Shown: positions 20,300-32,390 of the stretch, one piece after another
How positions within the stretch are numbered: the stretch's first letter is position 1
How the letters are laid out: each line of letters begins with the position of its first letter
NCBI GenBank assembly: GCA_021014325.1
Contig: CM037474.1
Coordinates: forward strand, 25,799,488 to 25,863,487
Reading direction: 5' to 3'
DNA: 64,000 bases
DNA from: Plazaster borealis
Lineage: Eukaryota > Echinodermata > Asteroidea > Forcipulatida > Labidiasteridae
The notes under the pieces: model-generated
Told to the model about the DNA's origin: nothing
The model's database searches: none
What the model saw: only the letters and a program-made list of their open reading frames with translations
Translations under genes and position numbers: made by a program

Positions 20300-20970
20300 G
20301 GCCCAATTTCATAGAGCTGCTTAGCGGAAACTAAACAGAGTTATGTGCTTAGTAAATTAACTGGGAACCAGTTTGTAGAAACATTAACCCTAATCCTCCC
20401 TAATCCTCCGAAATCTTGTCCAGGAAATCATGTGATTGTGGAGGATTGAGGACTGTATGCTCAAAATAAGAATTGCATACATTGGGCCAGGCTAACTAAT
20501 CTTATCTAAAGTCCAAATAATCTGGTGTGGAGGAGGATAGTGAAAGCTGAAGTAAGATAAACAGCAGGAACCAATTTCTTAAAAGTCTGTAAGCAGACAT
20601 TTACAACTTATGGAGCAGTTTCTTTTTCATCACGCTCTGTGAAATCTTCTTGATCGCTTATGAAATACACTTCTGCTTCCACATATTTTTCTGCTATTCG
20701 TAAAACAGCTTTATGAAATTAGGCATTAGAGCCAACTTCATGAAGCTGGTAAACAGGAAAATGGTGCTCAGCAATTTTGTTCTGCTACGAAAAATTGGCA
20801 GGGAACCAGTCTCAGACAATATACATTAAGCCTAATATACATTACATAGTCTTTTGGCTGGTAACCTGTTTCTGCTAAGCAAACATATTCTGTGCTAAGC
20901 AGTTTTCTGTGCTAAGCAGTTTTCTGTGCTAAGCAGTTTTCTGTGCTAAGCAGCTTTATGAAATTGGGCT
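20300..20970. mobile_element. GGGCCC palindromic MITE remnants
   Basis: Left end CCCAATTTCATAGAGCTGCT at about 20304; right part with AAGCAGTTTTCTGTGCT repeated three times at about 20898-20946, and TTATGAAATTGGGCTC at about 20953-20968. A local triplication inside an older element. Confidence 0.6.
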
Positions 20971-21771
20971 CAGCTGGCTGTTTCTGCAAAGTGAAAGTGT
21001 TTTCTGCTTAGCAAGTTTGCTCTCTTTGCAGCTCTGTGAACTAAGCTCCGTGCTATTTCCCATAATTATTGTTGTTATTATTATTATTAATTAGATTTGT
21101 TCTCATATGCTGCTTCAAATCCCTTATTTTACCTCCCTAGACTAGATGATAGATAACAATTATTGCATGTCTATGTTGCAAGTTCCGTTGTCTAGGGTAC
21201 TACAGTAGAGATAACCAGGGTTGAACTCAGTGAAGATGACTAATTATTATACAGAAATTATGAATACCTACACCAGAAGTGTATAACATGCATGAAGAGT
21301 GCCGCTCCAGGAATAACTGTAGCCGTCTACTTGGTCCTCAAATAACAGTGAGATTTGAAATAAAAAGGCAAGGACGTTGAAAAAGAGGCTGGGAATATTA
21401 ATTTATTTGAAAAAAAGCTTTTATCTCTTTCGGGATCAACCAGCAACTTCAATTTGCAAGTTGGCCATTAAGTTGGGGGTCAAGTTGGCTTGAAACAAAA
21501 CTTGTTGGCTACCATACCACTTGATACAAATCAGACATGCTGGTACACTCTGTAAACACGTTCAATTGTTGGAATTTGCAGTGATGTTCAGGTGTGTGCA
21601 TTTAAACTTTCAATTTTGGAAGAGACTAGCATTTTATTTTATTATTATTTTTTTAAAATTATTGTTTCACTGTACCGATTCTGTTTAGTTGGGAAAGTCG
21701 GTTCTGTTCCATTATCAATTCCTTTTCCACCTTGTAGAAGGTGCCATGGTTTGGGCCTTAACCTGATTGAG

Positions 21772-22026
21772 TCATAATGGACTGGTTAATCTAATGGACT
21801 GGGTGATAATGGACTGGGTGATATTGGACTGGGTGATATTGGATTTGGTGATATTGGACTGGGTGATAATGAACTGGGTGATAGTGGACTGGGTGATATT
21901 GGACTGGGTGATATTGGATTTGGTGATATTGGACTGGGTGATATTGGATTTGGTGATATTGGACTGTGTTATAATGGACCAGGTGATAATGGACTGGGTG
22001 GTATTGGACTGGGTTATAACAGACCG
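21772..22026. repeat. 15-bp minisatellite (GATATTGGACTGGGT)
   Basis: About 15-16 units of 15 bp, alternating GATATTGGACTGGGT and GATATTGGATTTGGT variants. Because the unit length is divisible by three, several frames on both strands stay open; these frames are not evidence of a gene. Confidence 0.9.
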
Positions 22027-22039
22027 GCACATCTCCTGT

Positions 22040-23340
22040 TAGGTTACACACTTCTGCAAACACTCAAGTGCAATAATGTAAAGCTACTTGGTTGAGGAGG
22101 AATTACACAGTAACAGATTTATCCGTATAGAGTCTGTAGACATACATAATATATTAAATATTAATTAAATAAGATCTATTAAAAGAAAGGAATTAATGGT
22201 AGTTTATATTTTATGACAAAGCCTTAGACATTTTACTGGATATCATGTACATGTTTATGGATGGAAAGTGTAGAAAGTTGTAAGTCTTTACCCAAATGGT
22301 TGTGGTAGTCTGAACAATGAAAGCTTGGGAACAATAACGGCATTCTCGTTTGAGAATTTGTGGGGTGGAAATGACATTCTTTCTGAAACTGTCTTATGTA
22401 CATAAATACACAGTTGGGTTTACTTGCTACGATAAGTATTGATTTGTTAAAAAGTGTTTTCTGAGGATTCACTTTCGAGGTAAACCTCCGATTTAATCAC
22501 AGTAATTGTGGGTACTGTAGTTTTGGACCACAACATTCAGTTCTGAAACTAAGAGTTGGACATTTTCCAGCTAGAATCTTATTTCAGACAACCTTTTTTT
22601 CTTTCCCAGTTCACTCCAAAAGTATATCCACTTTGTAATTATGGGTCCGTTTGAACCTCAAAAGGTAAAGGGAAGTTGGTGGTTTGTTTTGGTTTGGTTT
22701 TTGCTTCAAGGAAATCAGAGCCAATATTTCAAAAACCTGCTTTGTGTGTCTTAAAAATCGCAGACCTACAAAACTGTCCAGTTGGTTGCACATAAATCAT
22801 AATACTGGGATATCAAGAAACATTTCAGAAGACGATTTTGATCAACATTTCACTTTTTTGATTGTTCAAAAACAAAACACTGCATTGAATGTGTGCTGTG
22901 ACAGTAAAGAGAATTTCAAGGTGTTATACGTTAATTGTAAAAATAAAAAAATACAAAACTGTTCCAAGATACTTATTTCAATCTATTTCGAAGCAATTTG
23001 GAAGCAATGAAAGCATGCACAGATGTGGTCTGCAAGTCAGTTTGCATTCTCTAAAATTGCTAAACAGGAAAACAAATTGCTAAGCAGATATGCCAAGCAT
23101 AAGAAAGTGTGGAACCAGTCTCAAACAGTTTCACATCGCATTACATTTCGGCTGGTAATCTGTTTTTGCTTTGAGCCGTGCAGCAAAAATTTGTGGCTAA
23201 AAGCTTTGCCCCAGCACTAGTTGAAAATACAGATTGACAGATTAAGATCTGAACAATGTTCTCTAGAATGGCTGGAGATTCTGGGGGAAGGGGGCACTTG
23301 ATTATGATATGACAACTCACAGCCATGTATCAAGTGTAAA
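22040..23340. other. Intergenic, AT-rich; MITE fragment
   Basis: Nothing coding recognised. About 23045-23180 resembles the interior of the GGGCCC palindromic MITE (AAGTGTGGAACCAGTCTCAA). Confidence 0.45.
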
Positions 23341-23349
23341 ATTAAGAAA

Positions 23350-23805
23350 CCTGCCGTCGATTTCACCAAACTCTTCCTAACTTAGGATTAATCTTAGGAC
23401 TTCGGACGAGTCCCAGCCTTGCACTGTAACATGTAAACCTTACGATTAATCCTAAGTTAGGACGAGTTACTGGTCCTAAATCGAGATAGGATTAATCCTA
23501 GCATTTCGTGAAATTGACTGCAGGGAGCTTAGACATTGTGTTTGAATCAAGGACCTCTATTGTATTTTCCCCATTTTATTATTATTATTTTGTTGTCTGA
23601 CAAGTTTAAAGAACATTGGAAACAGAGCTACTAAAAGACATTTCTCTTTCTTGTCAGGGATCGATTTCATAGAGCACTAAGATTTATCTTAGCCAATAAA
23701 AATCTTAATTGCTAAGCAAAATGTGAAGTCACAATACAAATCATTGTGGCAGTATTGACAACTCGTCTTAAGACGAATCTTAGTGCAATGTGATTGGTCC
23801 ATGTT
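23350..23805. mobile_element. Two palindromic MITEs side by side
   Basis: 23350-23522 is an inverted copy of the CTAGGATTAATCCTA element (compare 14987-15116). 23655-23805 is the AGATTTATCTTAGC element (compare 14440-14600) and holds the uninterrupted site CGTCTTAAGACGAATCTTAG that is used below as an empty-site reference. Confidence 0.65.
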
Positions 23806-24517
23806 TTGTAACAACGGGAGACTTTAAGGGGGAACGGTAGGTGGCAGCAGACCTACGTCAGGTGAATCCTTTGTCCTTGGGAATGTACGCATGCTCAGAA
23901 CGACCTAAACAATGGAAAAATGTACGTGATATATCTGCTGCCACCTCTTGCATGTCTTGCCCCAAAGTAGCTCATTTGCACAAAATTCTAAACCGAAATT
24001 GGGAGTATTGAAGTCAAACATGTCTCTTACATTATCATTATACAATCGAAAGTCAACCCTTTGGATTCCATATGTATAGATATACCAACTATTTCTTATG
24101 CCTGTGAATATTATATGACACTTATATAAAAGTAGTGAACTTCTGGATATATAAACTAGAGTAGAGTTTTTAATGATCCCAGTTCGTGTGACATCCAACT
24201 ACTCTTCAGGCGTCTGGGAAGCATTTTTTATAACACTTTTTTGGTTAAAATTATCTGTTGAGAGTTTCCCCTGCTGAAGTTGGATGTCATGTGGTTCTTG
24301 CCTTTCCAGAGATGGTGTGACCCCCCCCCTGTTCCTTTGTGTTATTTACAAGTTATTCATACATTAGCTTTGGTGTTATTTCTTACCATTCCATCATTGT
24401 TATTCCATGTAGCTGGTGGTAGATAGATACCATGCCTTGGTTTAGTCACTATTTTAATAAATGTCCGAGAGAAAACAAAATACTGCGTCGAGCGGAAGTG
24501 CAATTCATTGTCTTGGT

Positions 24518-24815
24518 CCATGTAGACCCAACCTCGTCCCCATGGTGTGTCGAGCAGTACGAGGTTGACCGCTCTCTCACCCTGGTATTGGATCATTTGC
24601 ATATCCAAAATGTTTGGATACGTATGCAAATTAGAATAGTCTGGCTGTGAACATGGTGAATACTGAATGAGTACAACTTAACATGTTTACGTTAGACTTT
24701 TGTACACCAGTCGTTGTCCAATCAGGGTCCAAGTAAGGAGTTTCCCTCCCAGGGTTTACTATTGTAAACATGGTTGGAAATAAAGTAAACCATGGGGACG
24801 AGGTTGATGTAGACC
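24518..24815. mobile_element. MITE with CCTCGTCCCCATGG inverted ends
   Basis: GGTCCATGTAGACCCAACCT then CGTCCCCATGG on the left, mirrored by CCATGGGGACGAGGTTGATG then TAGACC on the right. About 300 bp, no coding capacity, one copy in the window. Confidence 0.65.
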
Positions 24816-25082
24816 ATTTGCCCTTTTGAAACTGCCCTGTATTGAAATCTTCTTGGTAGTATGTGTGCACTTTTTGGTTTGCATAACCTTGGTTATGGGA
24901 GTGATGGCAAAGGTCATAAGTCAATGGCAGTCTGTTCTGTTACGTTTTGTACTCCTAATCAACTTTTATGCAAAACAAAAAACAGTGTGTCAAAATTCTT
25001 AATTATATAGGTATTAAATCAATCTATATCTTAAGTTATTAGTACATATAGGTTAGAGTGACATCTCAATGACACAACATTA

Positions 25083-25930
25083 AAATAAAACCCTTAACCC
25101 AATCTTAAAACTTTACCCTAACTCCGACTCTAAACCTAACCCAAACCCTATCCCAACCCTAACCCTATCCCCAACCATAACCCTAACCCCAACCCTAACC
25201 CTATCCCCAAACCAAAGCTACATCTCATTAAAACACATGAAAAGGAAACTTCTATCCCAAGTCAAATCCTATAACCTTACCCTAACCCCTATCCCCAACC
25301 CTAACCCCTACACCCATCCCCAACCCCTATCCCAACTCTAACCCTAACCCTATCCCCAACCCAAAGCTACATCTTATTAAAACATGAGAAAAGGAAACCT
25401 CTATCCCAAGTCAAATCCTATAACCTTATACTTACCCTAACCCTAACCCCAACTCTAACCCTAACCCCTATCCCAACTCTAACCCTAACCCATCCCCTAT
25501 CCCAACTCCAACCTTATTCCCAACTCTAAACCTAACCCTATCCCCAACCCAAAGCTACATCTTATTAAAACACATGAAAAGGAAACCTCTATCCCAAGTC
25601 AAATCCTATAACCTTATACTTACCCTAACCCTAACCCCAACTCTAACCCTAACCCCTATCCCAACTCTAACCCTAACCCATCCCCTATCCCAACTCCAAC
25701 CTTATCCCCAATCCTAACTCTAACCCTAACCCTAACCCCAACCCAAAGCTACATCTCATTAAAACACATGAAAAGGAAACCTCTATCCCAAGTCAAATCC
25801 TATAACCTTCTACTTACCCTAACCCTAACCCTAACCCTAACCCTAACCCCAACCCAAAGCTACATCTCATTAGAACACATGAAAAGGAAACCACTAACCC
25901 AAGTCAAATCCTATATAATTACCATCTAAC
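25083..25930. repeat. Interstitial telomere-like DNA with higher-order units
   Basis: CCCTAA, CCCCAA, CCCTAT and related heptamers, interrupted five times by a conserved non-telomeric segment (AGCTACATCTCATTAAAACA and CATGAAAAGGAAACCTCTAT). The segments start near 25216, 25365, 25552, 25746 and 25858, spacing about 110-190 bp. The complement is TTAGGG-type, as in deuterostome telomeres. Confidence 0.9.
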
Positions 25931-26021
25931 CCTCCCCAACAACCTAGTACTAACCTGAACTCAGCCCTAGCCCTAACCTTGACTCAAACCCTAAACCTAA
26001 ATCCTAACACAAACCCTTACC

Positions 26022-26800
26022 CTAACCCGGGTTGTGTAACCCTAACTCCAACCCTAACCTGGGTTGTGTAACCCTAACTCCAGCCCTAACCTGGGTTGTG
26101 TAACCCTAACTCCAACCCTAACCCGGGTTGTGTAACCCTAACTCCAACCCTAACCTGGGTTGTGTAACCCTAAACCCAACCCTAACCTGGGTTGTGTAAC
26201 CCTAACTCCAACCCTAACCTGGGTTGTGTAACCCTAACTCCAACCCTAACCTGGGTTGTGTAACCCTAACTCCAACCCTAACCTGGGTTGTGTAACCCTA
26301 ACTCCAACCCTAACCTGGGTTGTGTAACCCTAACTCCAGCCCTAACCTGGGTTGTGTAACCCTAAACCCAACCCTAACCTGGGTTGTGTAACCCTAACTC
26401 CAACCCTAACCTGGGTTGTGTAACCCTAAACCCAACCCTAACCTGGGTTGTGTAACCCTAACTCCAACCCTAACCTGGGTTGTGTAACCCTAAACCCAAC
26501 CCTAACCTGGGTTGTGTAACCCTAACTCCAACCCTAACCTGGGTTGTGTAACCCTAACTCCAACCCTAACCTGGGTTGTGTAACCCTAACTCCGGCCCTA
26601 ACCTGGGTTGTGTAACCCTAACTCCAGCCCTAACCTGGGTTGTGTAACCCTAACTCCAACCCTAACCTGGGTTGTGTAACCCTAACTCCAACCCTAACCT
26701 GGGTTGTGTAACTCTAACTCCAACCCTAACCTGGGTTGTGTAACCCTAAACCCAACCCTAACCTGGGTTGTGTAACCCTAACTCCAACCCTAACCTTAAG
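26022..26800. repeat. 32-bp satellite array built on CCCTAA
   Basis: 24 cores of GGGTTGTGTAACCCTAA, the first starting at 26029 and the last at 26765. The distance 736 is exactly 23 x 32, so the array has no net length change. Each unit has three CCCTAA motifs and one TGGGTTGTGT block. Point variants (ACTCCA, AACCCA, ACTCCG) alternate between units. Confidence 0.95.
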
Positions 26801-27390
26801 CCAAACTCAATATCTCCTCCCAACCCTTCCAGAAGCTAAATTCCAAATCAGGGTAGTCAACTCAAACAAACAAATCAATCAATAACACCGTTGTATTTTG
26901 AGGAATATTTTAATAAACAACAAATGCAAACACTTTCATTTTTTTTTTTGTCACAAAAATGCAAATATGTTTTAAAAATTACAAAACAGTGAAAACTTCC
27001 AATTCATATCCATCAAAATACTGTTTGCAATTTTGTATAGAGCTTGATTATAAAGTCAAAGAATATTGCAAGGGCAAGTTTCCCCGAAATCTTGACATCT
27101 GAGAAAAAAAATACAAAACTTGTTGGGTTCAAACACAAGGTAGTTAAAATCCCATTTAGTATGACACCTATAAATATCGCAGCTTTAAAAACATTGATGT
27201 TAGAAATCCAAAAGACCATGAAGACAATTGTACGCAGAGAAATAGTGTCATGTTTTATTTCTACAATAGTTGGACATTAAGATGGTTTTCTTTTATATTG
27301 CATGTGCCGTCAGAATTAAAATGACCTTGGAAAGCAAATCACATTGGAGAAGGTTAAAAGGCATAGTTCACAAAAAGTGTCCCAAATGAC
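26801..27390. other. Intergenic, nothing recognised
   Basis: AT-rich, with T-runs. No gene or repeat placed. Confidence 0.45.
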
Positions 27391-27391
27391 T

Positions 27392-27714
27392 TTAAGGTAT
27401 TGTACACTTTTGGTAACAGCTCAAAATCAGTGTCCACATTTTGTGTGATTCAAGATATGCATGAACAAACAAACCTTTGAAAGTTTGAGCTCAATTGGTC
27501 ATCGAGATCACGAGAAAATAGTGAAAAGAGACCTTATGTGTTTTCTGTTTTTTCAAAATATCGTGCGTGATAAAAACTATTGTTTTACTCATTTCTCAGA
27601 AACAATAGCATTTTAGGCAGAAATATTTTAAGGAACCCTTTCTACTATTACTTACTTTAAATCATGTAAGTTGTGTGTGAATCTGATCTTACCAATAGTG
27701 TACAGGGCCTTTAA
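27392..27714 (+). mobile_element. TTAA-flanked MITE, family C
   Basis: TTAA at both borders. The left end GGTATTGTACACTTTTGGTA and the right end CAATAGTGTACAGGGCC match the nested copy at 12239-12580 along the whole length. Confidence 0.85.
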
Positions 27715-28336
27715 GTCCCAGCTCCTTTCAGAATTTCGTTTTGTTTTTCTAGATTTGTTCCAAATTGTTTACTACCCGATGATGATCAAGTAGAATACAC
27801 ATTTCTGAATTGTTCCAAATTTGTTACTACCCAATGATGATCAAGTAAGTACACATTTCTGAATTGTGACATTCCTAGAGTAAACATAATTAGTCATATC
27901 AAAAGCAATTCCAATATTATATAACATTATATAATTGTAACACTCAAACAGTTTTGAAATTATATTTTCACTATGATAGGAATTAGGATTTACTAAAACA
28001 ATGCAATAAAGTCTCAGATGGGTGGTCAACCACGCAGAATACATATCATATACCCAACCCCTCATGTATTCAAAGGTTCGCTACACCAAGGGTGGGTAAA
28101 TATCTCATCTGTTTACCAATGGTGTAACATCCTCCATTTAAACCACTACTCAACAATTCCATCTACAACAAACTTCACAAAACTCTAAATACCACATTTC
28201 AGTAAATACATTTTTTGTTTGTCATAATATGACACGTTTATGTATACCAATAAATAAAATATATTATTTACAACAACGTTATCGACTAGCCCCTCTATCA
28301 TGTTTAAGAGACCGTGGCATTGGCTTTGTTTCCTGC

Positions 28337-28710
28337 TTAAAGGCACTGTACACATTTGATAATGACTCAAAACAAATATTAGCATAAAAACTTACTTGGT
28401 AACAAGCAACAGAGAGCTGTTGATAGTATAAAACATTGTATGAAACGACTCCCTCTGAAGAAACGTAATTTTTGAGAAAGAGGTAATTTCTCAATGAAAT
28501 AATAAAAACTTCTTGCAAGAAGTTTTTATTCCTGTCTGAAAGCACACAAATTTGTACAACAAGGGTGTTTTTTCCCCCAGCATTTTCTTGCAACTTTGAT
28601 GACCAATTGAGCCCAAATTTTCACAGGCTTGTTATCTTATGCATATGTTGGGATACACCAAGTGAGAACACTGGTCTTTGACAATTTCCAAACGTGTTCA
28701 GTGCCTTTAA
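28337..28710 (-). mobile_element. TTAA-flanked MITE, family A, inverted
   Basis: TTAA at 28337-28340 and 28707-28710. The body is the reverse complement of the copy at 612-990. Contains a stem AAAACTTCTTGCAAGAAGTTTT at about 28506-28527. Confidence 0.85.
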
Positions 28711-28911
28711 GAGAGGTTGTTTTTCACAAAAATATTACTCAAAAGAATCATTCTGTCAAAAATTCAACCGTGTCTTTGCATATGGTGATGAATAGTACAG
28801 AAATGAATTGCCTCAAAGGGGTTTATCATACACTTGGTCTGCCATTTTGGGAGTCAAAATGCAAGATGCAGTGCACGTCTTACTGCAGGGTCATGGAACA
28901 CATTTATGTCC

Positions 28912-29265
28912 TTAAAGGGATTGTATGCATTTGGTAATTGCAACCCTATAGTTGTACATGTCGACATATACCATTAAACTAACCTGTGAAAATTTCATTT
29001 CAAAAGGTGGTAGCGTTTTTGAGATACTGCCGAAAATCTGGAGCGGTTATGTCCACGCAGGAAGAATAATCTGCAATTGGAATACACAATCTGAGAAGCG
29101 TTACTATCAGTAACGCTTCTTAGATTCAAACTTTTGGGGATAAAAAGTGATATTCTTTTTTCATAACCGCAGTACTTCCAAGTGAAAAGTTTCTCAAAAT
29201 GCATTATACTATCCAAAGCTGCTGTTCTTTTCAGAGTCATTACCAAACGTATACAGACCCTTTAA
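28912..29265 (-). mobile_element. TTAA-flanked MITE, family B, inverted
   Basis: TTAA at 28912-28915 and 29262-29265. Inner stem AGAAGCGTTACTATCAGTAACGCTTCT at about 29093-29119. Confidence 0.85.
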
Positions 29266-29649
29266 CTGACAAATTCTCAATCCAATGATAACATTATAAA
29301 CTTAAGCATTCGTGACTGCCCTGACTTCAAACCTCCGAAAGGCAAGCAGGGACTTATAGACCTTGACGAGGACACCATCAAAATGGCTTTAAAATTACAA
29401 AATTTCCGATCTAAATACAATGTTCACCTTGTTCCAGAGATCATGCAAAAGAAGAAGATCAACTTAACGATTAATTTCAGAAACAAAACTGTAATCCCTT
29501 TTTGTTTTTTGTTTTTGCCTCCAAACACTTTCAGTTTTGACAATCGGCCAAAACATCCATGGTGATGATGAAGTACGTTCTTCAAAGATATCACAATGAA
29601 ACAAACACAGTGTCTTTTTGACTACATATGTGGATAAATGTCTACCAGG

Positions 29650-30056
29650 GATCTGGGCTCAAATTTCAAAATTTGCTAAGCAAAAAATAATTGTGCTTAC
29701 CAGAAATAGTTTACCAGCCAAAATGCCACTTCATATGCACCATTTTTGACTGGTATCCTGCTATTTTTTGCTTAGCATAAAAATATATCAAGCATTATTA
29801 TGAAATTGGACCCTGGTTAACAAAAAGTCCTCCGCACTAATAACGTAACCTTCGCTAAAAACGCCAGGGCCCAATTTCATAGAGCAGCAAGCAGAAAATA
29901 TTGCTTAACAATTTTCTGCTCAGCAGAAATGAGCTGGATACCAGTCACAAATTGTACACGTGACATGGTAGTTTGGCTAGTAACCTTACTCTGGTAAGCA
30001 TAATTTTGCTGTGCTTAGCTACTTTTTGTGCTTAAGCAATTCTATGAAAATGGGCC
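29650..30056. mobile_element. Two GGGCCCAATTTCAT palindromic MITEs
   Basis: A copy ending near 29815 (ATTATGAAATTGGACCC) and a complete one at 29867-30056 with inverted ends GGGCCCAATTTCATAGAGCA and TTCTATGAAAATGGGCC. Confidence 0.75.
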
Positions 30057-30059
30057 ATG

Positions 30060-30200
30060 GGGTCGATTTCACAAAACTCTTCCTAACTTAGGACTAGTCC
30101 TAGGCAATGCTAAGAGATAGGACTAGTCTTACACATGTCTTAAGTTAAGACCAGTTACTGGTCCTAACTTCAGATAAGACTAGTCTTATCTCTTTGTGAA
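30060..30200. mobile_element. Palindromic MITE (ACTAGTCC variant)
   Basis: GGTCGATTTCACAAAACTCT at the left, AACTTAGGACTAGTCCTAGG inside, TTATCTCTTTGTGAATA at the right. A sister of the CTAGGATTAATCCTA elements. Confidence 0.6.
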
Positions 30201-31728
30201 TATGTACATGTATGTCACTAGGAAAAACATTCCAACACCTAGCTCTTACGCGATCACCAGGCTTCTATTTTTAGCATCAGTGCGGAGTGCTATTATGATC
30301 ATGTACATCATGCAATATAACTTTAATAAAGCAGGCAGCTTTTCTTTTTTCAATAAGAATAAAATCAGGATAAACATGCAGCAAATTTGGCCTTCACACT
30401 TAAAAACACGAGTCAATTACATAAACTTGCCATAAATATATTCCAGTTACATCAATAAATAAAAACTTAACTGTGTTTTACATTGTGGCAAGCATAAATA
30501 CTTAATGCATAAATAAAAACTGTAACTTTGGTTTTCCTAAAACACTTAAGTAATATATACATAAATTTGGGTGCTTTTCCTAGACTTTTAAATCTGAGTA
30601 ATAATAAAAACAATCTGTTTTTTATTTTTAGTTCTTAAGAAAATCAAAAATCAAAAAACACAAACACAAACAAACTTACAGCACTTGTAAGCACTTGCAG
30701 TAGTGCTATCACGAATGTACACACTTTGGCCTCTTACATAACTTAAAACAAACCCTGGAAGTGTCACTGGTCCCAGACCCACTCAACATCCAAAATATTC
30801 CTGAACCACCAGAAAAACAGGAGACAGAGTATTTTCAATTGCAAGCCCTAGGATGTGGAATTCCATTCCACACTCCTTTGAGAATTCTAGCTCCGTGGCC
30901 AAGTTCATAGGGTCACTAAAGACATACTTGCTAAATCTATAATTCTTTGCCCCGCTTGGCCTGTACGTGCTTGTAATAGAGAGCCCGCCGTTAGCTGGAC
31001 TCTCTGCTCTTGTCCGAGTGCTGGGGGCTGGGCCTGGCAGTGGTTTTCTACTTTGTTTCCGACATCATTCCAATCATCGTATTTGGTTTGCGGTAACACC
31101 GTGTGTGTATCTACTTGCCAGGTAGAGTTTGTTCTTAGAGAACTGTCTTGCTTAATTCTACTACCGTGGAGTAGATTGTTCGGGTGTTCGGGAGACTTCT
31201 CAGTTCTGAAAATAACTGTCCTGTTTATTAACTATTACCTGGGCGGAAGGTATAGAAATAGGCTGGGACTACTACTTTAGCTTATAGGATCGTAAAGCTT
31301 ATTTCAATTCTTGAAGGAACTTAACACAGAACACCACAACAAAAGCAAGTGGCACCTTAGGCACTCGCTGTGGGTACTGTAGGAATGAATTCAACACCTG
31401 CTGTTGTGTTTAAAATAATGCTTTAAATAAATGGTCACATTTGCAATGCGGAACTTACCCACCACTACACCCCTAGACCCAATCTCTGATACAGACAGCA
31501 GCATAGACATAGAAAGAATCATCAGCATGGTCCACTTATGTCTTAAACATTGCTATAGAGAAAGAAAAATTACTCCACAAAGAAATCTGCCTTGCGCGGA
31601 AGAAGAAATTTGCTCAAAATAGACTCCGGTTACCAGCCACTTTGTAATAGTGATGTGCATTGTTAGTGACTGGTGCCTCGCCAACTTTGCTTAGGACACA
31701 TTTTCTACCAACCCTTCTCCCAGATGGT
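30201..31728. other. Intergenic or 3' UTR of the receptor gene
   Basis: No coding exon recognised. On the minus strand a hexamer AATAAA lies at 31224-31229, about 500 bp past the receptor stop, a possible poly(A) signal. Positions 30760-31060 look like an old retroelement tail (minus strand), but I could not place the family. Confidence 0.4.
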
Positions 31729-32390
31729 TCAATATGAATCTGTCCCTCCTCCTCCAGGCAGTAAAGAGAGGTATTCTGGGTTGTCCTCTCCATCCCTCCT
31801 CCCTCTCTCCTCCATGGTATCAGGGTCAGGATGCCCTGATGAACTCTGACCCTGCAGCCGTCCCGATGAACTCTTACTCTCCTGCTGTCCTTGTGAACTC
31901 GGACCAAGCTCCCGTACTATTGAACCCTGACCTGGATCCCGACCCACTGAACTCTGACACAGCTCCTGTTCCAATGAGTGCCGACCGAGATCCCGTCCCG
32001 ATGACCTTTGACCCTGCTCCGGCGACCAATCACCACCTGTGGTTGTCACGGAGCTCACTCTGCTCTGTAAAGCATTGTCAACCTCCAGGGCAGTTTGCGA
32101 CGACTCCAACGACCTCCGTCGGCCCCTAGACTGGGATCGCTGCAGGACTCGGATGTACGGTGGGGGATCGGTCTGCTGCCCTCCATTGAGGAAGATGACA
32201 ACACTTTCATAGGATGGTGGCGGCACTTCGGTGGTTGAGTGGGTTGGACCTGGGTGGGAGTGGTGCCGTCGTAATTTCCGGCGCTGGCTGCGGACGACAA
32301 CATTGTAGGGTGGTGGCTCATCTGTGTACCTGCTGACTGAGCTCATGCGAGACACACTTCGGCTGACTGTGGATGGGTTATCTGTAGTAA
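31729..32390 (-). CDS. Receptor exon 13: cytoplasmic tail
   Basis: Acceptor TTTTCTAG; the stop TGA is at 31731-31729. Encodes [12 protein letters not shown], then [24 protein letters not shown], a basic QRRKLRRHH patch, a Q/S/G-rich degenerate repeat and [10 protein letters not shown] before GGGGTDSY. 219 complete codons plus a split one, in a single exon. Confidence 0.92.

Noticed and set aside
21767..22063. Long open frames on both strands over the 15-bp repeat
   Set aside because: The unit length is a multiple of three and lacks stops in several frames; no start context, splice signal or similarity.
25083..26800. True chromosome end
   Set aside because: More than 25 kb of gene-bearing sequence lies on both sides and the repeat is degenerate, so it is interstitial.
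26022..26800. CRISPR-like array because of regular 32-bp spacing
   Set aside because: There are no unique spacers; the whole unit is repeated, and the setting is eukaryotic.
31734..32129. 131-codon plus-strand frame opposite receptor exon 13
   Set aside because: Antisense shadow of a coding exon whose minus-strand frame is supported by splice phase and PPxY motifs.
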